Of a DNA stretch of 64,000 nt, positions 9,108 to 17,494 are shown piece by piece. The DNA is from Neopusillimonas maritima (GTDB lineage Bacteria > Pseudomonadota > Gammaproteobacteria > Burkholderiales > Burkholderiaceae_B): NCBI RefSeq assembly GCF_003576595.1, contig NZ_NQOU01000004.1, forward strand, positions 292,993-356,992, read 5' to 3'. Every line of letters begins with the position of its first letter. The first letter of the stretch is position 1. The notes below the pieces were generated by a model, which searched no databases, was not told where the DNA came from, and worked only from the letters and a program-made list of their open reading frames with translations. The translations under genes and the position numbers were made by a program.

Positions 9108-9827
9108 CTAAATTAAATGCCTATAGAACTCATCCCGAAGTGCTTTATCATCTTTGAAAGCACCGCGCATGACAACATTTTTCATCAAGGCGCCATCGTC
9201 CTTAATGCCTCGCCAGTGCATACAAAAATGGCTCGCTTCCATCACCACGGCCAAACCATCCGGCTTTATATGCTGTTCCAATTCATCGGCAAGCATCATG
9301 ACCGCCTCTTCCTGTATTTGCGGCCGGCTCATAATCCACTCACAAATGCGTGCGTACTTGGACAAGCCAATTAAGTCTGACGATGCGTTGGGTCGCACAC
9401 CGATCCACACCTTGCCCATAATAGGGCACAAATGATGTGAGCAAGCACTACGTACTGTGATCGGCCCCACCACCATCAACTCGTTTAGTTGTGAGATATT
9501 TGGGAACGCCGTTATTGAAGGCGCGTGTTCATAGCGCCCTTGGAACACTTCGCGAATAAACATTTTGGCAACACGTTTTGCAGTGTCGGCAGTGTTGTGG
9601 TCATTCTCAACATCGATCACCAGGGCCTTGAGCATTTCACGCACACAACTTTCGACTTCTGCATGCAGCGCGTGCATTTCGCCGTTTTCTATAAACGCAG
9701 CAATATTGTCATTGGCATGATAGCGGTGCCCGGCGGCAAGCAGTCGAGAGCGGATCCGATCTGAGACGCGTGAGCTTCCCATAAAAGGACGATTTTCTAT
9801 AGGAGGGGTCGGTAAGGTTGCAAGCAT
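9108..9827 (-). CDS. folE: GTP cyclohydrolase I
   Basis: The 239-residue enzyme converts GTP to 7,8-dihydroneopterin triphosphate, the entry step to folate and tetrahydropterins. Zinc ligands align as Cys129 and His132 (ACSHHLCP) and Cys202 (HFCMHWRG). The substrate loop GLSKYARI and the Gln/Glu of the IQEEA segment are present. The first 40 residues are a non-conserved extension. It is embedded in an operon with a cupredoxin gene upstream (8-base gap) and an ECF sigma gene downstream (7-base gap). This is an unusual setting for a housekeeping folE and suggests a second, conditionally expressed copy; whether the genome has another folE cannot be seen here. Confidence 0.93.
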   Translation of the reverse strand: MLATLPTPPIENRPFMGSSRVSDRIRSRLLAAGHRYHANDNIAAFIENGEMHALHAEVESCVREMLKALVIDVENDHNTADTAKRVAKMFIREVFQGRYEHAPSITAFPNISQLNELMVVGPITVRSACSHHLCPIMGKVWIGVRPNASSDLIGLSKYARICEWIMSRPQIQEEAVMMLADELEQHIKPDGLAVVMEASHFCMHWRGIKDDGALMKNVVMRGAFKDDKALRDEFYRHLI

Positions 9828-9835
9828 GGGTAAAT

Positions 9836-10354
9836 TTAATCTCTATTCTTCAGAATGCCGGCAACATCGGGAAAACCAGCAACCGCCGCAGCCGGCAATA
9901 ACGCGTCGGTCGTTGCGTAGGGCCGCACTGAGGCATCGACATGTCCAACCACGATTCGGCCGACCATGCCCGCATGCTCATGGGGGATGCAAAAGTAGTC
10001 GTAAATACCCGGCTTATCGAACTTTAGTGCAAAAGATTCGTCGGGCATTAAATAGCCGGAATCCCAAGACGCGGCTCCGCCGGGAATTCGCAGGGGTTTG
10101 CCATTGTCGGGATGATAGGCAGTGACCGTATGAACATTTCCCACCTCATGATTGACCCATCTAACGGTTTGGCCGGGTTGTATGAACAAACCACGCGGAC
10201 GAAACCAAACATGTGCGCCAGATGCAGCGCCGGACATGCTGATTTCAACCGCTTCAGCGGCAACAGAACGCCTGGAAAAAAGGGCTGACAGCAACAGGCC
10301 GGCGCCACCCGATAGCAAAGCGCGCCGGCGCGCATTATCGACGAACGCTTTCAT
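9836..10354 (-). CDS. exported cupredoxin (pseudoazurin/plastocyanin-like)
   Basis: The start ATG at 10352-10354 overlaps the stop of the upstream gene (ATGA), so translation is coupled; a longer start at 10393 inside the previous gene is unlikely. The 172-residue product has a Tat-like N-terminus (NARRRALLSGGAGLLLSAL) ending in a VAAEA cleavage region. Type-1 copper ligands are visible as His75 (GNVHTVTAY) and C-x2-H-x4-M: Cys122, His125 and Met130 in DYFCIPHEHAGM. It is a periplasmic blue-copper electron carrier or copper-binding protein. About 40 residues after the cupredoxin fold are unassigned. Confidence 0.87.
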   Translation of the reverse strand: MKAFVDNARRRALLSGGAGLLLSALFSRRSVAAEAVEISMSGAASGAHVWFRPRGLFIQPGQTVRWVNHEVGNVHTVTAYHPDNGKPLRIPGGAASWDSGYLMPDESFALKFDKPGIYDYFCIPHEHAGMVGRIVVGHVDASVRPYATTDALLPAAAVAGFPDVAGILKNRD

Positions 10355-10779
10355 TTGGCAACCCGGCTTTCCGCATTTGCCGGTACATTCCAAAGCACGA
10401 TATGAATGTGTGGCTCGGCAACGCCGGGGTGGCCCGCGTTATACACAATATCAACGTGATCAACCGACCCTGCAGGCGCTTTTAAATCATTCAGATTCAT
10501 ATCCGGTGTCATAAGCGACAACGGAATCATATAGGTGGTGTTAACCAGCTTACCGTCGCGGTCGTAACCCAGAAAAGGGCCGGCGGGCAGGCTGTCTGGA
10601 TCGACAAAAAGCTGCCCCATACCCGGGATGAAATCCGGCAGTTTCACCAATGAACTCACTGCTTTGTGTGGCGCAGGAGGAGGAGCCTGCAACACTGAAG
10701 GCTCTGCGGCGGCAACACCGCCGACGGTAAAAGCAAACGTAGCAGCTGTTGCAGCTGCAGCAATAACAGGACGAATCAT
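10351..10779 (-). CDS. exported protein of unknown function, first gene of the cupredoxin-folE-sigma operon
   Basis: I chose the ATG at 10777-10779, which has GGAG nine bases upstream; an in-frame start at 10815 adds 12 residues that spoil the signal peptide. The 142-residue product has a standard signal peptide (IAAAATAATFAFTVGGVAAAEP). The mature part contains PDFIPGMGQLFVDP, a GPFLGYDRDGKLVNTTYMIPL strand pair and a His-rich end (GVAEPHIHIVLWNVP). The PHIHIVLW segment could bind metal, which would suit the neighbouring cupredoxin. I recognise the overall look from secreted DUF proteins but cannot name the family with confidence. Confidence 0.75.
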   Translation of the reverse strand: MIRPVIAAAATAATFAFTVGGVAAAEPSVLQAPPPAPHKAVSSLVKLPDFIPGMGQLFVDPDSLPAGPFLGYDRDGKLVNTTYMIPLSLMTPDMNLNDLKAPAGSVDHVDIVYNAGHPGVAEPHIHIVLWNVPANAESRVAK

Positions 10780-10889
10780 GAGGATGCTCCAAAAGTGCGT
10801 GACGGGAGTCGCCACGTCTTACCCATTAGATGCAACCACCTTTGATTCCGTTTCAACGCTCATTGATATTTAACGCCCAATCACCCCGT

Positions 10890-11366
10890 TTAATCAAAAC
10901 CCGCGAGTAACTGATCAGACGACACCGTATTGCGGAAATGATGTTCCCACAACCGCACCCCAAGCTGCCCGGATCGGTCTAACGACGAGCCAACCGTTAA
11001 ATCCGTTACCAGCGTGGGATGCAACCCGGCATCAAACAGCGCAAAGCCCGCCGCCAGCACACACGTTTCTGTTTGAACACCACACACTAGAACGCGATCT
11101 GGATTAAAGCGCTTCAAATAGGCCAACACTTCCGCAGGCGGCGTATAACTATGCTTAACGAATACCTGATCCGGCACCACCAAACACGTGTCTTGCGCTG
11201 CAGGCCGCCAGCCCAACTGACTCTGGAAGGGTGTGTGCACCTCGTCGTGTAATTCAATTGTGGCAATAGAAGGGATATATTCAATCACGCGTTCAATACC
11301 CGCCACCAACCAATTGGGGGGCGAAAAGGTCGATTGCACGTCAACAACAAGCAGTATCTGGCGCAT
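10890..11366 (-). CDS. isochorismatase-family cysteine hydrolase
   Basis: The 158-residue protein has the catalytic triad positions of the family: Asp9 (LLVVDVQ), Lys71 (VFVKHSYT) and Cys102 (VQTETCVLAAG). The GVQTETCV stretch is the usual nucleophile loop. Members hydrolyse amides or vinyl ethers (nicotinamide, isochorismate, biuret-type substrates); which one cannot be told here. It is cytoplasmic, slightly shorter than the usual 180-200 residues, and stands alone about 110 bases from the next gene on the same strand. Confidence 0.87.
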   Translation of the reverse strand: MRQILLVVDVQSTFSPPNWLVAGIERVIEYIPSIATIELHDEVHTPFQSQLGWRPAAQDTCLVVPDQVFVKHSYTPPAEVLAYLKRFNPDRVLVCGVQTETCVLAAGFALFDAGLHPTLVTDLTVGSSLDRSGQLGVRLWEHHFRNTVSSDQLLAGFD

Positions 11367-11654
11367 GGCGCTGTTCCCGTTTCATATTCAAGGTCGTCGC
11401 GTTAGCGGCTTTTTATCACCACCGGTATTAACGGCTTAAGCTGCCCCGAACCGGCCGCATCCAAGGCAATAATCGCCAACTGATCCAGTATCCGCAGGCA
11501 AAATATGCGGCGCTGGGCGCTGGGCTTGCCGCCGCCGGAACCCCCCATGGTCCAGCCGCACTATAAGCCTGGCGACCCATATCGTGTTTGGATTTGGGCT
11601 GTTTCTTTGCGTAAAGGTTATTGCCTGAATCCAAACGTCGCAAGACAGAGCCTG
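11367..11654. other. gap with no confident gene
   Basis: No well-supported gene. A 48-codon minus-strand frame (11402-11548, from an ATG at 11546-11548) has natural-looking sequence near its end (LDQLAIIALDAAGSGQLKPL) but no clear ribosome-binding site. It could be the decayed end of an older gene. Confidence 0.3.
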
Positions 11655-12275
11655 TTAATTTGCCGCGTCAGGCGCTTGCAATACCGTAAAAGTAAGCGGG
11701 TTATAAGTCTTTTCATCCCCTTCGGTGACGGTTTCAAAGAAAACCGCATCCAGCCCCATTAAGAACCGGTGTGATGCATCGGCCCAGCAATTTACCGCCA
11801 TGTCGTAACGGTTCTCGCCTTTCTTGGCACATTCGTACCTGGCATTTTCCTTTGCTTTGTACAAATCAAAAAGCATCACGGCCACGGCATCGTTTTTGAC
11901 TTTATCAATGCATGCTTCAATAAGCCCATAAGGTCCCATCGAACCCCATGACGTTGTATTCAGCTTCCGATCCCAACAGCTCTTAAAGTCCTGCTCAACC
12001 GCAGGCTTATTGGCAAGCACGAAATCAACCACCTCATTGCCCCTTTCCAAATCGTCTTCCGTAGGGCCGCCGCTAATCCCACTGTTCGATGCCGCGTAGA
12101 TTCGGCTCACAAGCGCGGCACGCGCCATATCGGAAGCCAGTGTTTCATTCCTGCGCTCCAAGCTAGCAATCTGTTCTTGCAGCGTTTGATTTTCTGTTTT
12201 CAACGAAATGTAGAAATAGGCAGCAACAGATACTGCGGCAATGAATGCCAATAGCAACGCACGTTTCATCGTCAT
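11655..12275 (-). CDS. hypothetical protein with N-terminal membrane anchor and coiled coil
   Basis: The 206-residue protein has one hydrophobic segment near residues 4-22, then a heptad-like stretch (TENQTLQEQIASLERRNETLASDM) that should form a short coiled coil. A soluble domain with five cysteines or fewer follows. The layout is that of an inner-membrane-anchored periplasmic protein. I do not recognise the C-terminal domain (DLYKAKENARYECAKKGENR is typical of its character). No operon partners; the neighbour yaiI is divergent. A second in-frame ATG two codons downstream is equally possible as start. Confidence 0.65.
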   Translation of the reverse strand: MTMKRALLLAFIAAVSVAAYFYISLKTENQTLQEQIASLERRNETLASDMARAALVSRIYAASNSGISGGPTEDDLERGNEVVDFVLANKPAVEQDFKSCWDRKLNTTSWGSMGPYGLIEACIDKVKNDAVAVMLFDLYKAKENARYECAKKGENRYDMAVNCWADASHRFLMGLDAVFFETVTEGDEKTYNPLTFTVLQAPDAAN

Positions 12276-12374
12276 CCTTAGCCAGAAATGAATTTTAGGT
12301 TAGCGACGCACTTGATAAGATACTACCTTCCAACTAAGGCGCCACACCCGTACCAGGGTACAAAAGGATAGTAA

Positions 12375-12839
12375 ATGAACATATGGGTTGATGCCGATGC
12401 GTGCCCCGCCGTGATCAAAGACATTCTTTACAGGGCGGCGCAGCGATCACAACTGCCGCTCACGCTCGTGGCCAATCAAATGCTGCGCACGCCGCCATCA
12501 CCTTTGATCCGCGCCGTGCAGGTGCCGCGAGGCTTCGACGTGGCCGACGACTACATTGTTGAACGCAGCACTACCGGCGACCTGGTCATTACCGCAGACA
12601 TCCCGTTGGCCAGCGAGGTTTTGAATAAAGGCGCGCTGGTACTGAACCCGCGCGGCGAGCGTTACACCGCCGACAACATCAGCGAGCGGCTGTCGATGCG
12701 CGACATGCTGGATGAATTACGTAGCAGTGGCGTTGATACCGGCGGGCCGGCGGCGTTCAGCCAGGCAGACAGAAGGGCGTTTGCCGGCGCGCTGGATCGA
12801 ATTTTGCAGAAAGTGGTGCGAGAAAAATTACTTGCCTAG
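12375..12839 (+). CDS. yaiI: YaiI/YqxD family protein (DUF188)
   Basis: The 154-residue protein begins [22 protein letters not shown] and carries [23 protein letters not shown] motifs (here [18 protein letters not shown]) and [14 protein letters not shown] near the end. These are hallmarks of the DUF188 family, which has a PIN/NYN-like nuclease fold with acidic residues in DADACP and TADIPLA. No biochemical role is firmly established. The 3' end overlaps the convergent soxR gene by 12 bases. Confidence 0.92.
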   Translation: MNIWVDADACPAVIKDILYRAAQRSQLPLTLVANQMLRTPPSPLIRAVQVPRGFDVADDYIVERSTTGDLVITADIPLASEVLNKGALVLNPRGERYTADNISERLSMRDMLDELRSSGVDTGGPAAFSQADRRAFAGALDRILQKVVREKLLA

Positions 12840-13313
12840 TTCCACATTCGCCTCAATTCTCACCGGCCCTGAGCCTTGTTCGGCTAGCTTGTCTTCGGGG
12901 TTATAAAGCGTGCATCGCTCAAGCGACAGGCAACCGCATCCGATGCAGTCGCTCAGGTTGTCACGCAACTGGATCAAGCTAGCGATCCTTTCATCCAGAT
13001 CTTCTTTCCACTTGGATGACAGCAGCCTCCAATCCTTTGCGGTGGGTGTTCTTCCTTCCGGCAGGGTGCTAAATGCATCCTTAATGGCAGCCAGCGGAAT
13101 GCCCAGCCGCTGCGCGACTTTAATAACTGCTACCCGTCGCAACACGTCTCGCGAATAGCGGCGCTGGTTACCGCTATTACGACGACTTTTGATCAAACCC
13201 TTTGATTCATAGAAATGCAGCGTCGAAACCGCAACGCTGCTTCTGATAGCAACCTCGCCGACCGAAAGATTTTGCGATAGTGAATTTTCAGAACATGTCG
13301 ACACTTCGTCCAC
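12828..13313 (-). CDS. soxR: redox-sensing transcriptional activator SoxR
   Basis: The 161-residue MerR-family protein has an N-terminal winged helix ([20 protein letters not shown], residues 16-35), a dimerisation helix (about 85-120) and the [2Fe-2S] motif C-x2-C-x-C-x5-C at Cys123, 126, 128 and 134 ([12 protein letters not shown]). This cluster is diagnostic of SoxR, which activates a promoter when oxidised by redox-active compounds. The start is a GTG at 13311-13313, with GAGG about eight bases upstream lying inside the SoxR box. The divergent promoter controls the small flavin-reductase-like frame and the NAT gene. No soxS is present here, as expected outside enteric bacteria. Confidence 0.94.
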   Translation of the reverse strand: MDEVSTCSENSLSQNLSVGEVAIRSSVAVSTLHFYESKGLIKSRRNSGNQRRYSRDVLRRVAVIKVAQRLGIPLAAIKDAFSTLPEGRTPTAKDWRLLSSKWKEDLDERIASLIQLRDNLSDCIGCGCLSLERCTLYNPEDKLAEQGSGPVRIEANVELGK

Positions 13314-13317
13314 CCCC

Positions 13318-13348
13318 TTGACCTCAAGTTCACTTGAGGTTTTAGACT
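13318..13348 (+). promoter_or_regulatory. SoxR box and SoxR-dependent promoter
   Basis: A near-perfect palindrome ACCTCAAGTTCACTTGAGGT occupies 13321-13340 (9-base arms, 2-base centre) and matches the classical SoxR operator CCTCAAGT/ACTTGAGG. It sits between a -35 TTGACC (13318-13323) and a -10 TAGACT (13343-13348). The 19-base spacer is the overlong spacing typical of MerR-type activation. Transcription points right, towards 13387. Confidence 0.9.
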
Positions 13349-13386
13349 GCCCTCATTGTTTAGTCAACCGTAATGAGGGAACAAAC

Positions 13387-13464
13387 ATGCAAAGCAAAAT
13401 TAATATTGCGCTTACCTACGGCAGCGCGCGTGAAGGTCGATTTTGCAATAAGGTGGTCGAATGA
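13387..13464 (+). pseudogene. truncated NADPH-dependent FMN reductase frame (25 codons)
   Basis: The ATG follows GAGGGA at six bases' spacing. The frame reads 25 codons and contains INIALTYGSAREGRFCNKVV. This is the start of the flavodoxin-like NAD(P)H-dependent FMN reductase family (GSxRxGR phosphate loop), whose full length is about 190 residues. It then stops in a TGA that overlaps the ATG of the NAT gene (ATGA). The remainder of the reductase is absent. It reads as a deletion that fused the SoxR-controlled 5' end to the NAT gene, leaving a short leader peptide that couples translation. Whether the peptide itself has a role is unknown. Confidence 0.75.
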
Positions 13465-14288
13465 CGGACATCACGCCTTACCTGGACCTCATTCATTATG
13501 ACGGCACACTTGTGCCATCTTCCAGAACGCTTTACCAATTGCACCTGCGGCATACACACACCATTCCTTTTGAAAATCTCTCTCCTCTTACCGGAGAAGA
13601 AGTGCGGCTGGACATCCCCTCTTTGCTGGAAAAATTCACAGTACGGAACCGCGGTGGCTATTGTTTTGAGCACAACACCGTTTTCCAGCATGTGCTGCAA
13701 CAGCTCGGTTTCAAAACCGTTAACCTTGCTGCGCGAGTGCGGTTGAACGAGTCAGATGAAGTCATCACGCCCCGCAGCCATATGCTGTTGCTGGTGGAGG
13801 CGGATGGACAACAATGGGTTGCCGATACCGGTTTCGGCGGCATGTCCCTACCTGTCCCTATACGGTTTTCCGTCGATGAAATTCAAGACACGCCGCATGG
13901 GCAATATCGCCTGGGGTTCGACAGCGGAATCTATCGCCTAGAAGCCCGGATCAAAGACGAATGGAAGGTTCTGTATATATTCGACCTGGCTGCGCACTAT
14001 CCGCCTGACTACGAGGTATACAACTGGCATGTTTCACGTCACCCGTCTTCCTACTTTGTCACAGACCTGGTCGCAGCCCGTGCCGCGAAGGAAGGGCGCC
14101 ATGTACTGCATGACACGCAGTACTCCTTTTATTCACTGGCAGGTGAAGTAGAAAAGCGGCAACTCCACTCCGTGAATGAAATCAAGGAACTACTGGAAAA
14201 TACATTTCGCATCCGAACCGACGGCGTGCCGGGACTCGATGCACGACTGGATGCACTGCTCGCCGCAGGAAAAAACAGCAATCTGTAA
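13461..14288 (+). CDS. nat: arylamine N-acetyltransferase
   Basis: The 275-residue enzyme has the Cys-His-Asp triad of NATs: Cys68 (RGGYCFEHN), His107 (RSHMLLLV) and Asp122 (VADTGFGG). The N-terminus (LDLIHYDGTLVPSSRTLYQL) and the PFENL motif are typical. It transfers acetyl from acetyl-CoA to arylamines and hydrazines, a cytoplasmic detoxification reaction. Its start codon overlaps the stop of the truncated reductase frame, so expression should follow the SoxR-controlled promoter. This links the enzyme to redox-cycling compound stress, by inference from position. Confidence 0.93.
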   Translation: MTDITPYLDLIHYDGTLVPSSRTLYQLHLRHTHTIPFENLSPLTGEEVRLDIPSLLEKFTVRNRGGYCFEHNTVFQHVLQQLGFKTVNLAARVRLNESDEVITPRSHMLLLVEADGQQWVADTGFGGMSLPVPIRFSVDEIQDTPHGQYRLGFDSGIYRLEARIKDEWKVLYIFDLAAHYPPDYEVYNWHVSRHPSSYFVTDLVAARAAKEGRHVLHDTQYSFYSLAGEVEKRQLHSVNEIKELLENTFRIRTDGVPGLDARLDALLAAGKNSNL

Positions 14289-14360
14289 AAGACGACAATA
14301 AAAGCAAGATGGGTGGCGCAGCTAGCTACCCACCGACAACCTCGCGCCAATTACATCGTC

Positions 14361-14834
14361 TCAGACAAAACCTATCCAGCGGCCGGCTATGAGGACAGAA
14401 AGCCAAAGAATGGCGGATGTGACAGCCAAGGTTCGAACTCGCACCGATGGCCGGCCGCTGCGCAGGGCTGCATTAAAGTGCTCGCCGTGATGCTGAAGTG
14501 CAATGTTGCAAATTGCCAGTACAAGCAATGTGACCTTCAAAAGGAAAGCTGGATTCTCTGCGTACTCCACCGGCTTCACTGAGAATAACCAAAGCCCTGT
14601 CGTCACTGCGAGTGCGGCGCCCGTTGCCGCTGCGCGTACAAGAAAGGGGCCAAGGGTCGGCAGATCCCGTCCACGCGTTGAGCGCAAAAGAAGTAAATCG
14701 AGCGGTAGTATCGCGCCAAGAAGTAGCCCAATACCAAGGATATGGGCCGCATTAACAACGAGATAGGCGACCCAGTATTCCTGCAGGAAGGCGGCACCGG
14801 GCCAGCCGGAAATGGCTTGCAGAAAACCTGTCAT
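14361..14834 (-). CDS. small integral membrane protein (DUF6644/DUF2214-like)
   Basis: The 157-residue protein has four hydrophobic helices, around 22-48, 65-85, 98-115 and 135-155. It contains HILGIGLLLGAILPLDLLLL followed by VRAAATGAALAVTTGLWLF. The His-Ile-Leu-Gly start of helix 1 is typical of a group of DUF membrane proteins sometimes next to copper or redox genes. No catalytic motif is visible. It is 10 bases downstream of a short frame on the same strand that looks like the remnant of a partner gene. Confidence 0.75.
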   Translation of the reverse strand: MTGFLQAISGWPGAAFLQEYWVAYLVVNAAHILGIGLLLGAILPLDLLLLRSTRGRDLPTLGPFLVRAAATGAALAVTTGLWLFSVKPVEYAENPAFLLKVTLLVLAICNIALQHHGEHFNAALRSGRPSVRVRTLAVTSAILWLSVLIAGRWIGFV

Positions 14835-14844
14835 CGCCGTGTCG

Positions 14845-14991
14845 TTATTGCTTGATGCGTTCTGGATACATGTCGTACTGTTTGCCGCCGACCGTAATGC
14901 GAACGGCTTTTATATGCGCCTTGTTCGGCTTGAGAAAATTAGCGTCAAGACGACTGTTAGGAGCGGCGAACGCGAATATAGCTTTTGCCAC
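14845..14991 (-). pseudogene. short frame, probable 3' remnant of the upstream operon partner
   Basis: A minus-strand frame from a possible GTG at 14989-14991 to a TAA at 14845 encodes 48 residues, ending VRITVGGKQYDMYPERIKQ. The C-terminus looks genuinely protein-like, and the frame ends 10 bases before the membrane-protein start, as an operon partner would. The 5' side runs quickly into a stop and has no clear ribosome site, so the gene appears truncated. Family not identified. Confidence 0.45.
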
Positions 14992-15071
14992 TCTCGGACA
15001 AGTCGTTCAGCAGCAGTATCAATTGAAAGAAAGGACATTGAGATCTCGGCGATTATTTTTGCTTCTACCTA

Positions 15072-15481
15072 ACGTAGTTTATCCCGCAGAACCTGCGGAA
15101 TAAACTGGGCTGTGCGGGGCACTCTGGACACTGAATTATCCTGGAAGTGGCTTATAGCATAGGTTTGCAGGCGGTTACTATTTAAATATTCCAAATATGA
15201 GAGTCTTTTACTGGCAGACGTCAACTGGGGTAGCTATAGCTGCCTACTGCCTTTTTCTGCGGCTCGATACTAACAGCGGCAGTTCAACAATGGCAGCCTG
15301 CATCTTACTGGGCGAGCGAGATGCCTCCATATGTAACGAAAGACATGGGTTTATGAGAAAATGCCAACTACAGAGTAAGTGGCGAGATTGTGAAAATGAA
15401 TATGTCACAAGCACCTAAGAGGAGACGCGATGTTATGCAGCAACATCGCCTGCCTCTAACACGTTAAGTCTGAGGAGCGGA
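15072..15481. other. gap with one doubtful small frame
   Basis: No well-supported gene. A plus-strand frame at 15197-15418 (73 aa) begins with a hydrophobic stretch (VFYWQTSTGVAIAAYCLF), which could be a signal peptide, and then loses any recognisable character. It lacks a good ribosome site. The stretch probably belongs to the decayed zone that continues to 17.9 kb. Confidence 0.35.
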
Positions 15482-15838
15482 ATGCAAAGCATCATTCAGG
15501 TTTTGAGGGAGGGCTGTGGCCGAGATCGGCTAGCTGTGGTCGCAGACATTCTTTCTATTCTTGGGGTTTCGTTCGCAGCCGTTGTAGGCGGCGTACTCAC
15601 CCTTACCACAACACTAAATGTCAGCAATCTAATTGGTGCAGTAATCATTTCGTTGCTGTCGCTGGCCGGCTCCGCCGTGGTCTTAGTCGGATTCCTAGCA
15701 GTTTCTGGCTGGCTATCGAGAAAGGCCTCCAATGTCTGGCTGCTGCAATTCGCTCTTTGGGCGATTTTTTCCGCCCTATTTTTATTAGCTATTTTTGCTT
15801 GGTATGAAATGATCAGTTCGTTTCGCTTTTCCAAATAG
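15482..15838 (+). CDS. small hypothetical membrane protein
   Basis: The start ATG is preceded by GAGGAG at close spacing. The 118-residue product has three membrane helices, at about 20-42, 50-75 and 88-110, with an amphipathic start (IIQVLREGCGRDR). No family recognised. It stands in a degraded neighbourhood with no operon partner, and an equally long antisense frame over the same bases is considered a shadow because it lacks a ribosome site. Confidence 0.55.
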   Translation: MQSIIQVLREGCGRDRLAVVADILSILGVSFAAVVGGVLTLTTTLNVSNLIGAVIISLLSLAGSAVVLVGFLAVSGWLSRKASNVWLLQFALWAIFSALFLLAIFAWYEMISSFRFSK

Positions 15839-16067
15839 CGGATCGAATCAACAACTTAAGCAGACCAGCTATACCGGCTGCTTAGTCTGAGCCTCGAACA
15901 ACTGTTATACCGTGTTGAGTCCAGCGGAATTAAGGGTCATGGTTACTGTAAAGTAGCCATCAGGCGTTGAAAATCGAGCGGTTTTAACGGACCGAACTCT
16001 AACGCTAAGTTTTGACCACAGTAGGCCCGAAGCCCTCGACTGGAAGCTTTGGCTGAATGTCCGTTTC
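15839..16067. other. gap left of the IS remnant
   Basis: No gene supported. A minus-strand frame (15905-16099) runs across the left end of the IS remnant and has no recognisable product. Confidence 0.3.
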
Positions 16068-17004
16068 GGGTCGAGGCTGTGTGGAAACGCGTCAGGCACT
16101 TGATACGAACTAATTAAGACAGCATAAACGACGCGAATTGATTAGTTCGGCCCGCAGGACAATCGAGTCATTGACGAATGAGGGAGCTGCCAAGGCCACT
16201 CCAGAAGGCTGCAAATGAGGCTTAGTGGGGCTGATTGAGCATTAGCCGGGCTTACACCCTCATCAGCTTCATTGCACTTACGGTGCCGTCGAACCCTAGA
16301 ATGCTGATCACTCGCCAACTCTTAAAGGTGCCAAACACGTGCTCAACCGTTTTGCGCCTGATCGTCATGGATTTCGGCGATTGGTCCAGACGGCGTTGCA
16401 CCGTCTCGAGTACTTCTTCGTGCTACCAGCGTGAGATACGCCGGTAAACACTAGGCGTGCACTGAGATTTGATTGAACACTGCTTGCACGCACTGCTCCA
16501 GTAACGACGAATAAGCATGCAGCTCTCCTCACGGGAGAACCGGTAGATGGTGCGCTGTCCCGCTGGACACAGCGTACTCATCTTCTTCCATAAATGAAAA
16601 CAGTTTGAGCTCTCGGCATAGAGCCACGAATTGACGACAGACATTACGGATACCAGCGCCGTTGTTTCGACGGAAAGCGGCGACTGGACTGGATACAGTT
16701 GAGGTAGCCATATATGTAGATACTCAGAAGAACGGCCGGATGATAGGAGGGGCGACCGGTATTGGCGGGCGTTGCCCCTTGAAACCCCAACGAAGCCAAG
16801 TCCAGTTCGCTGACAAAGGCTTCAACCACTCGTATTGGGTTGTCTTCGCCGATAAAGTCATCCAAGCACTCTGGCAGTAGCGTCACTTGCCGCCTGTCTT
16901 GACCGGTGATGTATCTGGACATATTGAATCTCCACTCAACATGCTTAGACCTCTACTTCGAGCTGATCACCCAGAAAATGAGGGTTTTCACACAGCCCCC
17001 ACCC
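16068..17004 (-). mobile_element. IS1182-type insertion sequence remnant
   Basis: A degenerate transposase gene is bracketed by imperfect inverted repeats that read inward. The left end (16068-16090) reads GGGTCGAGGCTGTGTGGAAA and the right end (16982-17004, reverse strand) reads GGGTGGGGGCTGTGTGAAAA, so 17 of the first 20 bases agree. The span is about 940 bases against roughly 1.5-1.8 kb for intact members, consistent with an internal deletion. No clear target duplication is seen. Confidence 0.75.
16252..16922 (-). pseudogene. IS1182-family transposase, deleted and frameshifted
   Basis: Four pieces in order match the family. The N-terminus is MSRYITGQDRRQVTLLPECL with GRPSYHPAVLL (frame ending at 16644). 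Then comes NNGAGIRNVCRQFVALCREL in another frame (16529-16711), a block with CPAGQRTIYRFSREESCM and SSACKQCSIKSQCTPS, and the C-terminal RRKTVEHVFGTFKSWR. A TAG interrupts the last frame after RRISRW. The catalytic centre is lost in the deletion between the second and third pieces. Not functional. Confidence 0.82.
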
Positions 17005-17494
17005 AAAGCGGCGAGAAGCGGAAATTCGCTTGGTTAATTCCAGTGTCCTGTGAAGACTGATTTGAGTTATTCATAGCTCTGTACCTGAGCGACAGCAAAC
17101 TGTTTTTTACCGGTCCTTGGATACCTGGTCAATTGGAGTCAGTGGTGCCTTCATTCTTCAGTTCAGCAAACTTTTCGGCCAGGCGACGCCATACTCTACT
17201 GTGAATTGGTCGGCCGGTACTTCAGAGACCGAGCAGGCCGCCGCGAGGCCATATCAGCTCGGTATTTTCCGTCAAGGCGACTGCCATTGAACACACGGCA
17301 CAGGGCCTAGTGAGGAACAACTTACTGACGCCCCCCACCCGGAAAATCCAAACAGCTCAAACCTGCTGTACGTTGACATACGGCAGGTTTGAGATAAATG
17401 CACTTTTGCTGCGTGGGTGGAATGGAGACTGTTATTTCGTTTATTTCGTTTTTCTCTGTTTCGGCATAGAATATAACTTTGTATAGTCAAAGTA
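17005..17494. other. non-coding or decayed stretch between IS remnant and island
   Basis: No complete gene. A minus-strand piece near 17150-17230 reads like the end of a protein (GRPIHSRVWRRLAEKFAELK) but has no start or length. An 11-base perfect inverted repeat lies at 17356-17393 and is listed separately. Confidence 0.35.
17356..17393. repeat. 11-bp perfect inverted repeat
   Basis: CTCAAACCTGC at 17356-17366 is exactly reverse-complementary to GCAGGTTTGAG at 17383-17393, with a 16-base centre that partly continues the pairing. It could be a hairpin, an operator or an old recombination site. No U-run follows. Confidence 0.6.

Noticed and set aside
14129..14350. 73-codon minus-strand frame near the NAT end
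   Set aside because: Antisense to the NAT gene with no ribosome site.
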